A stretch of DNA of 12,460 bases from Candidatus Woesearchaeota archaeon (GCA_016203345.1 JACQMZ010000078.1:1-12460); one strand, 5' to 3'. Shown: positions 1 through 5,992, numbered from the stretch's first letter. Made by a program: numbers and translations. The notes: generated from the letters alone by a model not told the origin.

Positions 1-203
1 ATCATGGTGTGTTCAGAAACGCCGGCAAAGAGTTGTGCGAGTTGCTCTAGCCCCCACGGTCCGGCGTGTTTGCGCTGCTCGTATTCTTCATGCAAACGGT
101 GCATCTCTTCGCCTTTGCCGATGGCTTCTGCAAGCAGTTTGAAACCACCAGTGTCAGTGTCAAGCAAAACACCGTCAACGTCGAAAACAATAAGCGTGGG
201 CAT
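1..203 (-). CDS. HAD-superfamily phosphatase, N-terminal part (cut by window edge)
   Basis: The first 67 codons of a gene running off the left edge. Residues 4-15 read LIVFDVDGVLLD, the HAD motif I (DxDGV) whose two aspartates (D8, D10) act as nucleophile and acid/base in phosphoryl transfer. The following segment (GPWGLEQLAQLF near residue 50) looks like the cap region of phosphoserine-phosphatase-like members, but the substrate cannot be told from this fragment. ATG at 203 was chosen because the hydrophobic strand and motif I follow directly and because a TATA-like TTTTAAA (227-233) lies 27 nt upstream. The NAD kinase gene ends 35 bp upstream on the same strand, so it may also be the last gene of that operon. 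Family call is firm; the specific enzyme is not. Confidence 0.8.
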   Translation of the reverse strand, partial: MPTLIVFDVDGVLLDTDTGGFKLLAEAIGKGEEMHRLHEEYEQRKHAGPWGLEQLAQLFAGVSEHTM

Positions 204-226
204 ACTCCCAAGAAACCAAGTCTTTG

Positions 227-233
227 TTTTAAA
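227..233 (-). promoter_or_regulatory. Candidate TATA box for the HAD gene
   Basis: TTTTAAA on the given strand, inside the gap and tail region after NAD kinase, centred 27 nt upstream of the HAD start codon. The distance fits a leaderless archaeal transcript and matches the spacing at several other genes here. It would let the phosphatase be transcribed independently of the upstream operon. No BRE was resolved. Confidence 0.4.
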
Positions 234-238
234 GCTTT

Positions 239-937
239 CTATACCTGTATGATTCGCGCCACGTGCGTGCTTTTCTTGATGTTGATGACGTCTCCTTCGT
301 GAAGTGTGTACGTGGTGGGGTCGTTGTCTGCTACAAACAACGCATCTCCTCTTGTGAGTTTTATTCTCAGTAGTGCCTGCTCGGACAGCACAAGGTGTTT
401 GGTTGGCGTGGTGAGGTTGTTGAACGCTATTCCAATGCCTTTGGTGAATGTTTTGCGCGTGATGCTGTTGTAGTACGCGGTGCTTCCGAATGGCGTGGCA
501 ATTACGACTCCGTCTCCAATGTACTCATTGCCTTTGTTCTGTTTTTTTCCGTTGATCTCCAGTGTGAACCTGATGGCGTGTGTTGGCGCGATGTTTCGAA
601 GGACAAAATCGTTTGTGCTCAAAATTTCGTCTTCTTTGCCGGGAATGCGTGCAGCGAGTTTGGGATGCTCGTTGAGAAAGTATTTGCCCATTTTGATGCG
701 TTGAAGGATGTGGCTGAGAGGCAGATCGTGGCATTTCTTGCATATTGTGCTGTCGCGCACGAGAATTTTTGGCACGCCAGGATACGCGCGTTCTGCAACA
801 AGAAACGTTCCGTCTCCGCCGTAGGAAATGACCAGGTCAGGATTTGTGGTGGAAAAGACAAACCCATGCCTTTTTATTTCTCGCCTGATCTGCAGTATTT
901 TCTGTTCCGTTTTTCCGAATATTGCTACTTTGTTCAT
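239..937 (-). CDS. nadK: NAD kinase
   Basis: Phosphorylates NAD to NADP using ATP (or polyphosphate in some archaea), in the cytoplasm. The 232-residue protein has the family signatures in order: GGDGTFL at residues 40-46 (GGDG, phosphate-donor binding and catalysis), NDFVLRN at 109-115, and DGVVIATPFGSTAYY at 142-156, the long conserved NAD-binding loop. It is somewhat shorter than many bacterial NAD kinases (about 290) but typical of compact archaeal forms. A CKKC pair (residues 66-69) lies between motifs and is not a general family feature. The ATG at 937 is preceded by AGGAG (942-946) with a 4-nt spacer. It follows the small zinc protein by about 50 bp and precedes the HAD gene by 35 bp, so it looks like part of the transketolase operon. 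NADP made here would serve thioredoxin reductase (4577-5518). Confidence 0.93.
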   Translation of the reverse strand: MNKVAIFGKTEQKILQIRREIKRHGFVFSTTNPDLVISYGGDGTFLVAERAYPGVPKILVRDSTICKKCHDLPLSHILQRIKMGKYFLNEHPKLAARIPGKEDEILSTNDFVLRNIAPTHAIRFTLEINGKKQNKGNEYIGDGVVIATPFGSTAYYNSITRKTFTKGIGIAFNNLTTPTKHLVLSEQALLRIKLTRGDALFVADNDPTTYTLHEGDVINIKKSTHVARIIQV

Positions 938-941
938 AGTA

Positions 942-946
942 CTCCT
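942..946 (-). promoter_or_regulatory. Shine-Dalgarno site of NAD kinase
   Basis: Reads AGGAG on the minus strand, 4 nt before the ATG at 937. It directly abuts the outer arm of the hairpin repeat at 947-990, so folding of that hairpin in the mRNA would sit immediately upstream of the ribosome site. Confidence 0.6.
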
Positions 947-990
947 GAATTTTATTGAATGAGGCGCACAGCGCCGAATTCAGAAAATTC
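947..990 (+). repeat. GA-mismatch hairpin repeat, copy A
   Basis: Imperfect palindrome between the zinc-protein stop codon (989-991, overlapped) and the NAD kinase ribosome site. Reading inward: outer arms GAATTTT (947-953) and AAAATTC (984-990); GAAT (957-960) with ATTC (978-981); GA (961-962) opposite GA (976-977); GGCGC (963-967) with GCGCC (971-975); loop ACA. Same architecture as six other intergenic copies here. Strand given is the one carrying GA rather than TC in the mismatch. Within the operon it could act as an intercistronic stem. Confidence 0.75.
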
Positions 991-1141
991 ACTCGCCTTC
1001 AATGCACCTGCATTCTTTCACTGTGTGCTTGCACCGGGGGCATTGTGCGCACAGGGGGCATCCTTTTGTGTCGTGCAGAGTTGCTTTTGGATATCCGCAG
1101 TACGGGCAGTGTCGGTTGTTGCGTGGTTCGCCCTTTTTCAT
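989..1141 (-). CDS. 50-residue zinc-ribbon-like protein
   Basis: A short ORF of 50 residues with eight cysteines arranged as CPYC (12-15), CPLC (28-31), CPRC (34-37) and CRC (44-46), plus histidines at 11, 23 and 39. The pattern suggests two small zinc sites, as in zinc-ribbon proteins. Its ATG overlaps the stop codon of the transketolase C subunit in an ATGA arrangement, which implies translational coupling and strongly supports it as a real gene. It is highly basic at the N-terminus (MKKGEPRNNRH). I do not recognise a named family. RNA or protein binding is possible but only an inference from zinc-ribbon proteins in general. Confidence 0.8.
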   Translation of the reverse strand: MKKGEPRNNRHCPYCGYPKATLHDTKGCPLCAQCPRCKHTVKECRCIEGE

Positions 1142-2418
1142 GGAAGTTTGAGGTACAGTTCGCGGAGGACTTTGGCTATTTCTTTTTCTGCATTGCTTTT
1201 GCTGCGGGCGTGTTGTATGGCGTCAGCGAGGGCGTGGTCTCCAAACACATCGCGGATCCACATGGCAAAGTCGTTTTTGTGTTCGGTGACGTGGTGGCTG
1301 TACACGTCATCGCTCATTTTCTTGAGCGCTTGCTTGAGGTGTGGAATATTCCTGATGCTTTCGCCAGACCTTGTACGGAAATACAATTCCGGCTTGGGTG
1401 CTTCAAGCAGTTTTTTGCGGTTGTATGCAAGGGCGGTTTCTGCTTCATGGAGTTCTTTGCATTTCATTTCCTGTTTTCTGACCAGTCCTCGCACGGCGTC
1501 GGCGATCTCCTTGTGTGTGAGCCCAAAAGCGCGCATGAGTTCGTTTGCCGTGCCGCTTTCCCCAAACCGGTCTTTTATTCCGATAAATCTGACAGGCACC
1601 GGGCAGAATGCTGACAGCAGTTCTGCGACTGCGCCGCCGAGCCCTCCTGCAATCTGGTGTTCTTCTGCCACGACCACAGTTCCGCACGCGCGGGCAGATT
1701 CTGTTATTGTTTTGCGGTCAAGCGGCTTGATGGTGTGAGAATTGATGACGGTGACGCTGATGTCTTCTTTCTTCAAAACGTCTGCTGCCAGAAGCGCTTC
1801 GTGGACAAGAGATCCGCATGCTACGATTGCGCAGGCATCGCCGCGTCGCAGAACATTTGCGGTGCCAGCCGTAAACACGTCGCTTTCTTTGGTTATTACT
1901 GGAAGCTTTTCGCGGCCAAGTCTCAAATAGACTGGTCCATTTATGGATGCGGCCGCGACTGTTGCTTTTCTGGCTTCGATGGCGTCGCATGGCACGATGA
2001 CTGTCATGCCGGGAAGAACTCGCATGAGTGCCACGTCTTCCAACGCTTGGTGTGTTGCTCCGTCAGGGCCGACGCTGATTCCTGCGTGTGCGCCGACAAT
2101 CTTCACTGGCTGTTGATTGTACGCGATTGTCGTGCGGATTTGCTCCCAGTTTCTGCCTGGGCTGAATGTGGCATACGAGCAGATAAAGGGGATTTTGCCC
2201 ATGGCAGCCATACCTGAAGCCACACCTGCAAGGTTTTGTTCAGCAACACCAACTTCGACAAAACGATTCGGAAATTTTTTCCTGAATGCATCTGCCCTCG
2301 TGCTTTCTGTGAGGTCTGCGCACAACACCACCACGTGTGGATTTTTGTCGCCAAGGATGACAAGGCCTTCGCCGAATCCGTCGCGGGTGGCCGCCAGTTT
2401 CATTTTTTCATTTGCCAC
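1138..2418 (-). CDS. Transketolase C-terminal subunit with extra DUF5752-like domain
   Basis: Second half of a split transketolase: the pyrimidine-binding domain and C-terminal domain that pair with the N subunit to bind thiamine diphosphate and move two-carbon ketol units in the non-oxidative pentose phosphate pathway. Residues 53-65 (FVEVGVAEQNLAG) carry the conserved glutamate (E60) that activates the cofactor, and DGATHQALED (119-128) is the usual active-site histidine loop. Stand-alone C subunits end near residue 315. This one continues to 426. Residues about 345-425 (KKMSDDVYSHHV, then KNDFAMWIRDVFGD and an alpha-helical tail) resemble the archaeal/bacterial DUF5752 domain, which has no known function. 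Start is GTG at 2418, placed by GAGGTGATC (2422-2430), and overlaps the N-subunit stop by 11 bp. ATG at 2403 is the alternative start. Transketolase call is firm; the domain name is from memory of its motif. Confidence 0.93.
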   Translation of the reverse strand: MANEKMKLAATRDGFGEGLVILGDKNPHVVVLCADLTESTRADAFRKKFPNRFVEVGVAEQNLAGVASGMAAMGKIPFICSYATFSPGRNWEQIRTTIAYNQQPVKIVGAHAGISVGPDGATHQALEDVALMRVLPGMTVIVPCDAIEARKATVAAASINGPVYLRLGREKLPVITKESDVFTAGTANVLRRGDACAIVACGSLVHEALLAADVLKKEDISVTVINSHTIKPLDRKTITESARACGTVVVAEEHQIAGGLGGAVAELLSAFCPVPVRFIGIKDRFGESGTANELMRAFGLTHKEIADAVRGLVRKQEMKCKELHEAETALAYNRKKLLEAPKPELYFRTRSGESIRNIPHLKQALKKMSDDVYSHHVTEHKNDFAMWIRDVFGDHALADAIQHARSKSNAEKEIAKVLRELYLKLP

Positions 2419-3271
2419 TCAGATCACCTCGCGTCAGGCTTTTCTTGACGGCGTTGAGTTCTGTGAGCGCGATGCTTGCTTGTTCTGGTGTGGGCGGCTT
2501 GCCGTGCCATTGATAGTCGTTTTCCATGAAAGACACGTCCTTGCCTGGAACAGTGTGTGCAATGATGACGGTGGGTTTTTCGTAGATGCCTTTGGCTTCG
2601 TCAAGTGCGTCAATGATGTGGCGCATGTTGTGGCCGTCGAGTTCAAGCACGTGCCAGTTGAATGCTTCATACTTTGCGCGGAGTGGTTCGAGAGGAATGA
2701 TGTCTTCAGTATAGCCGTCAATCTGGATGTTGTTTCTGTCCATGATGACGCAGAGATTGTTGAGCTTGTGCTTGCCTGCCAGCATGAGTGCTTCCCAGGT
2801 GTTGCCCGCGTCATGCTCTCCGTCGCTGGTGATGCAGTAGATTCTGATTTTTTTGTTGTTCATTTTGGCGGCTAACGCCATGCCTACTGCCTGTGAAAGT
2901 CCGCTGCCGAGCGGTCCACTGGTTGTTTCAAGTCCCGGAAGCGCAAGCCTGTGTGGGTGGCCCTGCAGTCTGCTGCCAAATTGTCGTAGCGTGAGCAGTT
3001 CTTCAGCAGGAAAGTATCCTGCTTCTGCCATGGTGGCGTACAAGACCGGACAGATGTGGCCGTTGGACAGCACGAGTCTGTCACGGTCTGGCCAGTCTGG
3101 CTCGTTGGGCTTGTGGTGCAGGACGTGAAAGTAGAGCGCGACGAAGATATCTGCCATTCCAAGAGGTCCTGCCGAATGGCCTGATCCTGCGGCGACAAGC
3201 ATGCGGATGATGTCCTGCCGCACAGTATTGGCAAGCAGTTGGAGTTTTTTTACGTCAGTGACTTTACGCAT
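2408..3271 (-). CDS. Transketolase N-terminal subunit
   Basis: Thiamine-diphosphate-binding half of a split transketolase, 287 residues, the usual size for such subunits. AAGSGHSAGPLG (28-38) is the conserved GSGHxxG substrate/cofactor loop; SNGHICPVLYA (69-79) the second histidine loop; TSDGEHDAGNTWEA (148-161) with DRNNIQIDG (178-186) is the diphosphate/metal-binding motif. The usual GDG is SDG here, a variant I believe occurs in related short transketolases. The subunit overlaps the C-subunit gene by 11 bp, so the two are made together. I chose ATG at 3271 because AGAGGTG lies just before it. A GTG at 3277 is in frame but falls within that ribosome site. First gene of the tkt-zinc protein-nadK-HAD transcript. 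Confidence 0.92.
   Translation of the reverse strand: MRKVTDVKKLQLLANTVRQDIIRMLVAAGSGHSAGPLGMADIFVALYFHVLHHKPNEPDWPDRDRLVLSNGHICPVLYATMAEAGYFPAEELLTLRQFGSRLQGHPHRLALPGLETTSGPLGSGLSQAVGMALAAKMNNKKIRIYCITSDGEHDAGNTWEALMLAGKHKLNNLCVIMDRNNIQIDGYTEDIIPLEPLRAKYEAFNWHVLELDGHNMRHIIDALDEAKGIYEKPTVIIAHTVPGKDVSFMENDYQWHGKPPTPEQASIALTELNAVKKSLTRGDLSGK
2422..2430 (-). promoter_or_regulatory. Strong Shine-Dalgarno site before transketolase C subunit
   Basis: GAGGTGATC on the minus strand, a nine-base match to the archaeal 16S 3' end (GATCACCTC), with 6 nt between GAGGTG and the GTG start at 2418. It lies within the end of the N-subunit reading frame and fixes the unusual GTG start. Confidence 0.8.
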
Positions 3272-3303
3272 CTGCACCTCTTTAAACGTATGCGTACTCC
3301 CTA

Positions 3304-3312
3304 TTATTTAAA
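3304..3312 (-). promoter_or_regulatory. Candidate TATA box for the transketolase operon
   Basis: TATTTAAAA on the given strand, centred about 37 nt upstream of the ATG at 3271. This spacing would start transcription near 3281 and leave a leader of about 10 nt containing AGAGGTG. It lies in the 55-bp gap after the nuclease-like gene, so the operon has its own promoter. Confidence 0.5.
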
Positions 3313-3326
3313 AGCTTTCATGCCCA

Positions 3327-3686
3327 TCACGCCGTGACCACGCAGAAGTGTCCCGTGTCAGCGTCAGGGTAGACGCCGATGACTGCGGTGTTGATGTGTC
3401 TGCCTCTTAGGTAGTTCGCGATCTTGCGGAGCTGGTTTGTGAGATCAATTCGGGAGCGCTTGCCGTTGCCGCTTTTGACTTCCACAAACGTAGTTTTAAC
3501 GCGGTCGTTTACAAGGTGGCTGATGACGACGTCTGGCTGCGCAATCGCGCGGTGCCTTTTTCGCAGGGGGTATTCCGTGCAGGCAGAGATGATGGTGTTC
3601 TTGTCAATGCCGACGATTTCAGGATGCGCGAGGATCCAATACTTGAGCTGCTCGTGGCGTTGGAGGCTGCCCCGCTGGTATCGCAT
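3327..3686 (-). CDS. Small PD-(D/E)XK nuclease-like protein
   Basis: 119 residues. Residues 50-54 (QPDVV) followed by TTFVEVKSG (65-73) form the D...ExK signature of the PD-(D/E)XK nuclease fold (D52, E69, K71), with a downstream Q85-x6-Y92 that such proteins often have. N-terminal basic region (RYQRGSLQRHEQLKYW) could bind DNA. The protein is about the size of a bare nuclease core with no added domains. I do not recognise a specific family, so a repair, restriction-like or inactive role cannot be distinguished. The start at 3686 fits a TATA-like element 28 nt upstream (3711-3718), so it is probably transcribed alone and leaderless. It sits between vapBC and the tkt operon. Confidence 0.6.
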   Translation of the reverse strand: MRYQRGSLQRHEQLKYWILAHPEIVGIDKNTIISACTEYPLRKRHRAIAQPDVVISHLVNDRVKTTFVEVKSGNGKRSRIDLTNQLRKIANYLRGRHINTAVIGVYPDADTGHFCVVTA

Positions 3687-3710
3687 CCGATGCCTTCTGA
3701 GACGTTTCAG

Positions 3711-3718
3711 TATTTAAG
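3711..3718 (-). promoter_or_regulatory. Candidate TATA box for the nuclease-like gene
   Basis: TATTTAAG on the given strand, centred about 28 nt upstream of the ATG at 3686, consistent with a leaderless transcript. Confidence 0.45.
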
Positions 3719-3778
3719 AATTGTCTTGAATGCCGGAACCACTCCGATGGCCGCAACTGGCATTGAGTCTCGCCCACA

Positions 3779-4141
3779 TCACTCGACATATTCCACACCT
3801 GGCAAATCTTTGAATTGCCGGTCGCCGGTGAGAAACAGGAGGTCGTGTCTCCTCGCGAATGCGTATCCGATGGAGTCTGCATAGGACAAGTCTCTTTTTT
3901 TGAATTGTTGGCGAAACAGAATGGCGTCGCGTATAACGTCATTGGTGATTTCTTGTGTGTGGACAATTGACTGTAAAAGGATGTTCGCAAATTCCTGGTT
4001 GTATTTGAGCAGCCCCCACCATGAGAGCTCAATTTTGTGAAGAATGGTTGTAATGAGGGGATAATCCTCATACGCTTTATATGCAGGATTGTGTTTAAGG
4101 AGTTCGATGATGGCGTATGTGTCAAAAAAATAATTCACCAT
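3779..4141 (-). CDS. vapC: PIN-domain ribonuclease toxin (VapC type)
   Basis: 120 residues, the normal length for VapC toxins, which are metal-dependent RNases that cleave specific RNAs such as tRNAs. The four acidic active-site positions are present: D7 (YFFDTYAIIEL), E38 (LHKIELSWW), D89 (SYADSIGYAFARR) and D107 (LLFLTGDRQF). The protein therefore looks catalytically intact. The ATG at 4141 lies inside the end of the antitoxin gene (7-bp overlap), the typical toxin-antitoxin arrangement with translational coupling. Target RNA cannot be predicted. Confidence 0.88.
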   Translation of the reverse strand: MVNYFFDTYAIIELLKHNPAYKAYEDYPLITTILHKIELSWWGLLKYNQEFANILLQSIVHTQEITNDVIRDAILFRQQFKKRDLSYADSIGYAFARRHDLLFLTGDRQFKDLPGVEYVE

Positions 4142-4353
4142 CCTTTTCGCAGCTCGTCTTTGATTTTTTGTGTAGGTTCAGCCATCGTGAGCGGGCCAAG
4201 ATTCCATATGTCTCGCGCGCGTGTCACTTTTTCAACAGTCACGCGGATTTTCTCTAAGGGTTTGAGCTGGATTCTCTTTACAACTTCCTGTGGAATAATA
4301 ATGCCTACTGAACTGCCCCATTGTTTCGCAATGCATTCAATCTCTTCTCTCAT
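4135..4353 (-). CDS. vapB: AbrB/MazE-type antitoxin (VapB)
   Basis: 72 residues. Residues 9-31 hold the swapped-hairpin AbrB DNA-binding pattern (AKQWGSSVGIIIP then EVVKRIQLKPLEKIRV). The C-terminal part (DIWNLGPLTMAEPTQKIKD) would be the toxin-wrapping tail. Antitoxins of this class neutralise VapC and repress their own operon by binding palindromes at the promoter. A 7-bp inverted repeat flanks the TATA box here (4354-4392). Start ATG 4353 is about 28 nt from the TATA centre, so the mRNA is probably leaderless. Confidence 0.85.
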   Translation of the reverse strand: MREEIECIAKQWGSSVGIIIPQEVVKRIQLKPLEKIRVTVEKVTRARDIWNLGPLTMAEPTQKIKDELRKGW

Positions 4354-4392
4354 GTTAGATAATAATGAGATGAAGTTATATATAAATCTAAC
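4354..4392. promoter_or_regulatory. vapBC promoter and candidate operator, shared with a divergent gene
   Basis: GTTAGAT (4354-4360) and ATCTAAC (4386-4392) form a perfect 7-bp inverted repeat around a palindromic TATA stretch TTATATATAA (4377-4386). The TATA centre is about 28 nt from the vapB start (4353) and 21 nt from the plus-strand start at 4402. The position over the promoter suggests VapB autoregulation. Binding by VapB is an inference. Confidence 0.5.
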
Positions 4393-4401
4393 GATATATT
4401 T

Positions 4402-4566
4402 ATGAACACAAATAAAACGCTCTCCAATATGTTTGTCTGGATCAAAAGAGTGCTGATGTTGATTGGCGTGTATGTCGTATTGAGTTATTTTGGGGTATGG
4501 GACTCTTTTCTTGACCTGTTGTGGGACGTCCCAAGAATTGTGGGTGCAGCAGTTTTAGGAGACTGA
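4402..4566 (+). CDS. 54-residue membrane protein
   Basis: A short ORF with ATG at 4402 and TGA at 4564-4566. Residues about 12-30 (VWIKRVLMLIGVYVVLSYF) form one clear membrane helix with basic residues at its start. A second amphipathic or hydrophobic stretch (FLDLLWDVPRIVGAAVL) follows. It diverges from vapB across the shared AT-rich promoter and ends 10 bp before the end of thioredoxin reductase (convergent). No family recognised. The hydrophobic pattern, promoter and tight fit to the neighbours favour a real gene, but no homology supports it. Confidence 0.5.
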   Translation: MNTNKTLSNMFVWIKRVLMLIGVYVVLSYFGVWDSFLDLLWDVPRIVGAAVLGD

Positions 4567-4576
4567 ATAATTGTTC

Positions 4577-5518
4577 TCACTTTGTCCAGTCAAGCGTGCT
4601 TCCTTTTCCGCCGCTCAGGTGCCTGTACGCTTCAAGTGCGGCGATGGCGCCTTCTCCTGCGGAAATGACTGTTTGCTTGTACGGCACAGTAGTCACGTCG
4701 CCTGCGGCAAATATGCCCGGGTCTGATGTCCTGTTTCTGTCGTCTATGATTATTTCGCCTTGAGGCGTGAGTTTGACAAGGTGTTTGACCATGTCGTTTT
4801 CAACCACGTATCCTATTTCCACAAATAAGCCGTCAATCGGGAGTTCTGTTGTCTCGTTTGTTTTCAAATTCTTTACAACAACTGATTTCACGAGTTTTTC
4901 CCCTTTGATTTCCAGAGGGATATGTGATCGCAAGAGCTCAATGTTCGCGTGGTCCTTCATTTTTTGCACGGATATTTCGTCTGCACGGAATTCATCGCGG
5001 CGATGCAGAAGATAGACTTTTTTGGCAATGGCGGCAAGTTCGAGTGTTGCTTCGACAGCGGAGTTTCCTCCGCCGACAACTGCTGCTGTTTTGTTTCTGA
5101 AAAGTGGAGCATCACAAGTTGCACACGTGCTTACTCCTCTTCCCAAAAATTTTGACTCTCCAGGTATGCCCAATTCCTTGTGGACTTTTCCATGGCACAA
5201 GATGAGCGCGCGACAGGTGAGTTCTCCGTTTTCTGCAATGTTCACGCGGTACGTGCTTCCTTCCTTGTCGACTTTAGCGACTTTTCCCATTCTTATTTCT
5301 GCGCCGAAACTTTCTGCGTTTTCCTTGAATTTTTGCATGAGCGTTGGTCCTGGCATGGCGCCAACACCCGGATAATTCTCTATATGGCTGGTGAGGTTTG
5401 TTTGTCCGCCGATGTCTGCAGAAATGACAAGCGTCTTGAGCTTTTTGCGGCACGCGTAGATGGCGGCTGTTAATCCTGCGGCTCCTGCGCCGACAATGAT
5501 GACGTCATACTCAGTCAT
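4577..5518 (-). CDS. trxB: Thioredoxin reductase (NADPH)
   Basis: FAD- and NADPH-dependent enzyme that reduces thioredoxin or a glutaredoxin-like partner in the cytoplasm. 313 residues, standard for the low-molecular-weight type. The N-terminal FAD site is IIVGAGAAGLTAA (7-19). The redox-active pair is C132/C135 in STCATCDAPLF. The NADPH domain has VVGGGNSAVEA (147-157) and the HRR phosphate-binding motif (172-174), which favours NADPH over NADH. GIFAAGDVT near the C-terminus closes the FAD site. No thioredoxin partner is in the window. ATG at 5518 lies about 28 nt from a TATA box, so it is probably monocistronic and leaderless. Confidence 0.93.
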   Translation of the reverse strand: MTEYDVIIVGAGAAGLTAAIYACRKKLKTLVISADIGGQTNLTSHIENYPGVGAMPGPTLMQKFKENAESFGAEIRMGKVAKVDKEGSTYRVNIAENGELTCRALILCHGKVHKELGIPGESKFLGRGVSTCATCDAPLFRNKTAAVVGGGNSAVEATLELAAIAKKVYLLHRRDEFRADEISVQKMKDHANIELLRSHIPLEIKGEKLVKSVVVKNLKTNETTELPIDGLFVEIGYVVENDMVKHLVKLTPQGEIIIDDRNRTSDPGIFAAGDVTTVPYKQTVISAGEGAIAALEAYRHLSGGKGSTLDWTK

Positions 5519-5540
5519 GAAATGTTTGGTTTGGAACTGA

Positions 5541-5549
5541 TTTATATAA
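5541..5549 (-). promoter_or_regulatory. TATA box of thioredoxin reductase
   Basis: TTTATATAA on the given strand, centred about 27 nt upstream of the ATG at 5518. One of the best TATA matches in the window. Confidence 0.55.
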
Positions 5550-5568
5550 TTAACTCTTCAAGAAAAAA

Positions 5569-5709
5569 TTATCGAAAAACTTTTCCTGCACTGTATCCTG
5601 CAGCATAACCAACTCCTGACACGCCCGAAATGAACGGTTGGGAAAGGCATTACAACGAAGACGCAGGATGTACGGAAGTACCTTCGGTTCTCAAAGCAGT
5701 ATTGTCCAT
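5569..5709 (-). pseudogene. Possible gene relic with an in-frame stop
   Basis: On the minus strand an ATG at 5709 opens 19 codons ending in TAA. The same frame then continues for 26 codons to a second TAA at 5569-5571. The second part (FISGVSGVGYAAGYSAGKVF) has the spaced glycines of a glycine-zipper membrane segment, which is unlikely in random sequence. This could be a small membrane protein broken by one stop, or chance. Nothing else was found in 5519-5759: I saw no tRNA fold and no long ORF. Confidence 0.25.
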
Positions 5710-5759
5710 TGTGACATAAAGAAGAATTTACTGGCGTGAAGAGGCGTCTGGCATATCTC

Positions 5760-5888
5760 TTACTGGTCTAAACCTGGGGCGCGGTACACGACAAGTTCCT
5801 GGAGTGTCTCGCTGTGTCGTGCGACGCCAAGCACCTCGTACAGATTTCCCTTATAATGCTCGTAAATTCCCAATGCCATTGTAGTCAT
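5760..5888 (-). pseudogene. Truncated DUF1653-family protein
   Basis: Reading from ATG at 5888 or 5879 the product contains LGIYEHYKGNLYEVLGV followed by ARHSETLQELVVYR, which matches the conserved N-terminal two-thirds of DUF1653 proteins (function unknown, usually about 65-80 residues). The frame ends at TAA (5760-5762) after only 39-42 residues, before the family's usual C-terminal tryptophan-containing segment (a WVRP-like motif). The downstream bases do not restore it convincingly in another frame. I therefore call it a truncated gene, though a functional short form is possible. GGTGGT just before 5888 could be a weak ribosome site. A 13-bp segment of its start (GTAAATTCCCAAT on the plus strand, 5862-5874) is repeated upstream at 5901-5913. 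Confidence 0.65.
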
Positions 5889-5913
5889 ATTACCACCGTA
5901 GTAAATTCCCAAT
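5862..5913. repeat. 13-bp direct repeat with 39-bp period
   Basis: GTAAATTCCCAAT occurs at 5862-5874 and 5901-5913. The 39-bp spacing is exactly 13 codons, so the DUF1653 frame reads LGIY twice. The second copy with its left flank (CCGTAGTAAATTC) also resembles CCGTAGTAATTC, found in the inverted repeats at 11559-11660 and 12337-12448. Confidence 0.5.
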
Positions 5914-5932
5914 CATACCATCATCGTCACCC

Positions 5933-5979
5933 GGATTTTCTTGAACGAGCGAGCGTTAGCGAGCGAGTTCAGAAAATTC
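5933..5979 (+). repeat. GA-mismatch hairpin repeat, copy B
   Basis: Outer arm ATTTTCT (5935-5941) with AGAAAAT (5971-5977), then GAAC (5943-5946) with GTTC (5967-5970). Inside are two tandem GA/GA mismatch steps (5947-5948 with 5965-5966; 5951-5952 with 5961-5962) alternating with GC/GC pairs, and a GTTA loop (5955-5958). It lies 14 bp beyond the stop of the zinc protein gene (5993-6499) and could also end that transcript. Confidence 0.75.
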
Positions 5980-5992
5980 GCCGTAGCGGCTA

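Noticed and set aside
395..2875. Long plus-strand frames antisense to nadK and the transketolase genes (395-958, 955-1738, 1657-2217, 2117-2875)
   Set aside because: They are opposite to genes with clear family motifs, have no recognisable domains, and carry odd Cys/Phe-rich composition typical of shadow frames.
3707..3763. An 18-residue ORF and a weak AATGCC/GGCATT inverted repeat between vapC and the nuclease-like gene
   Set aside because: The ORF is too short and has no ribosome site, and the stem is only 6 bp with a 23-nt loop lacking the GA-mismatch design. It may help end the vapBC transcript but cannot be supported.
5590..5810. A possible tRNA or other structured RNA in the gene-poor stretch
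   Set aside because: No cloverleaf with a T-loop GTTCRAN motif and matching acceptor stem was found; the only local stem (GTAC GGAA GTAC) is trivial.
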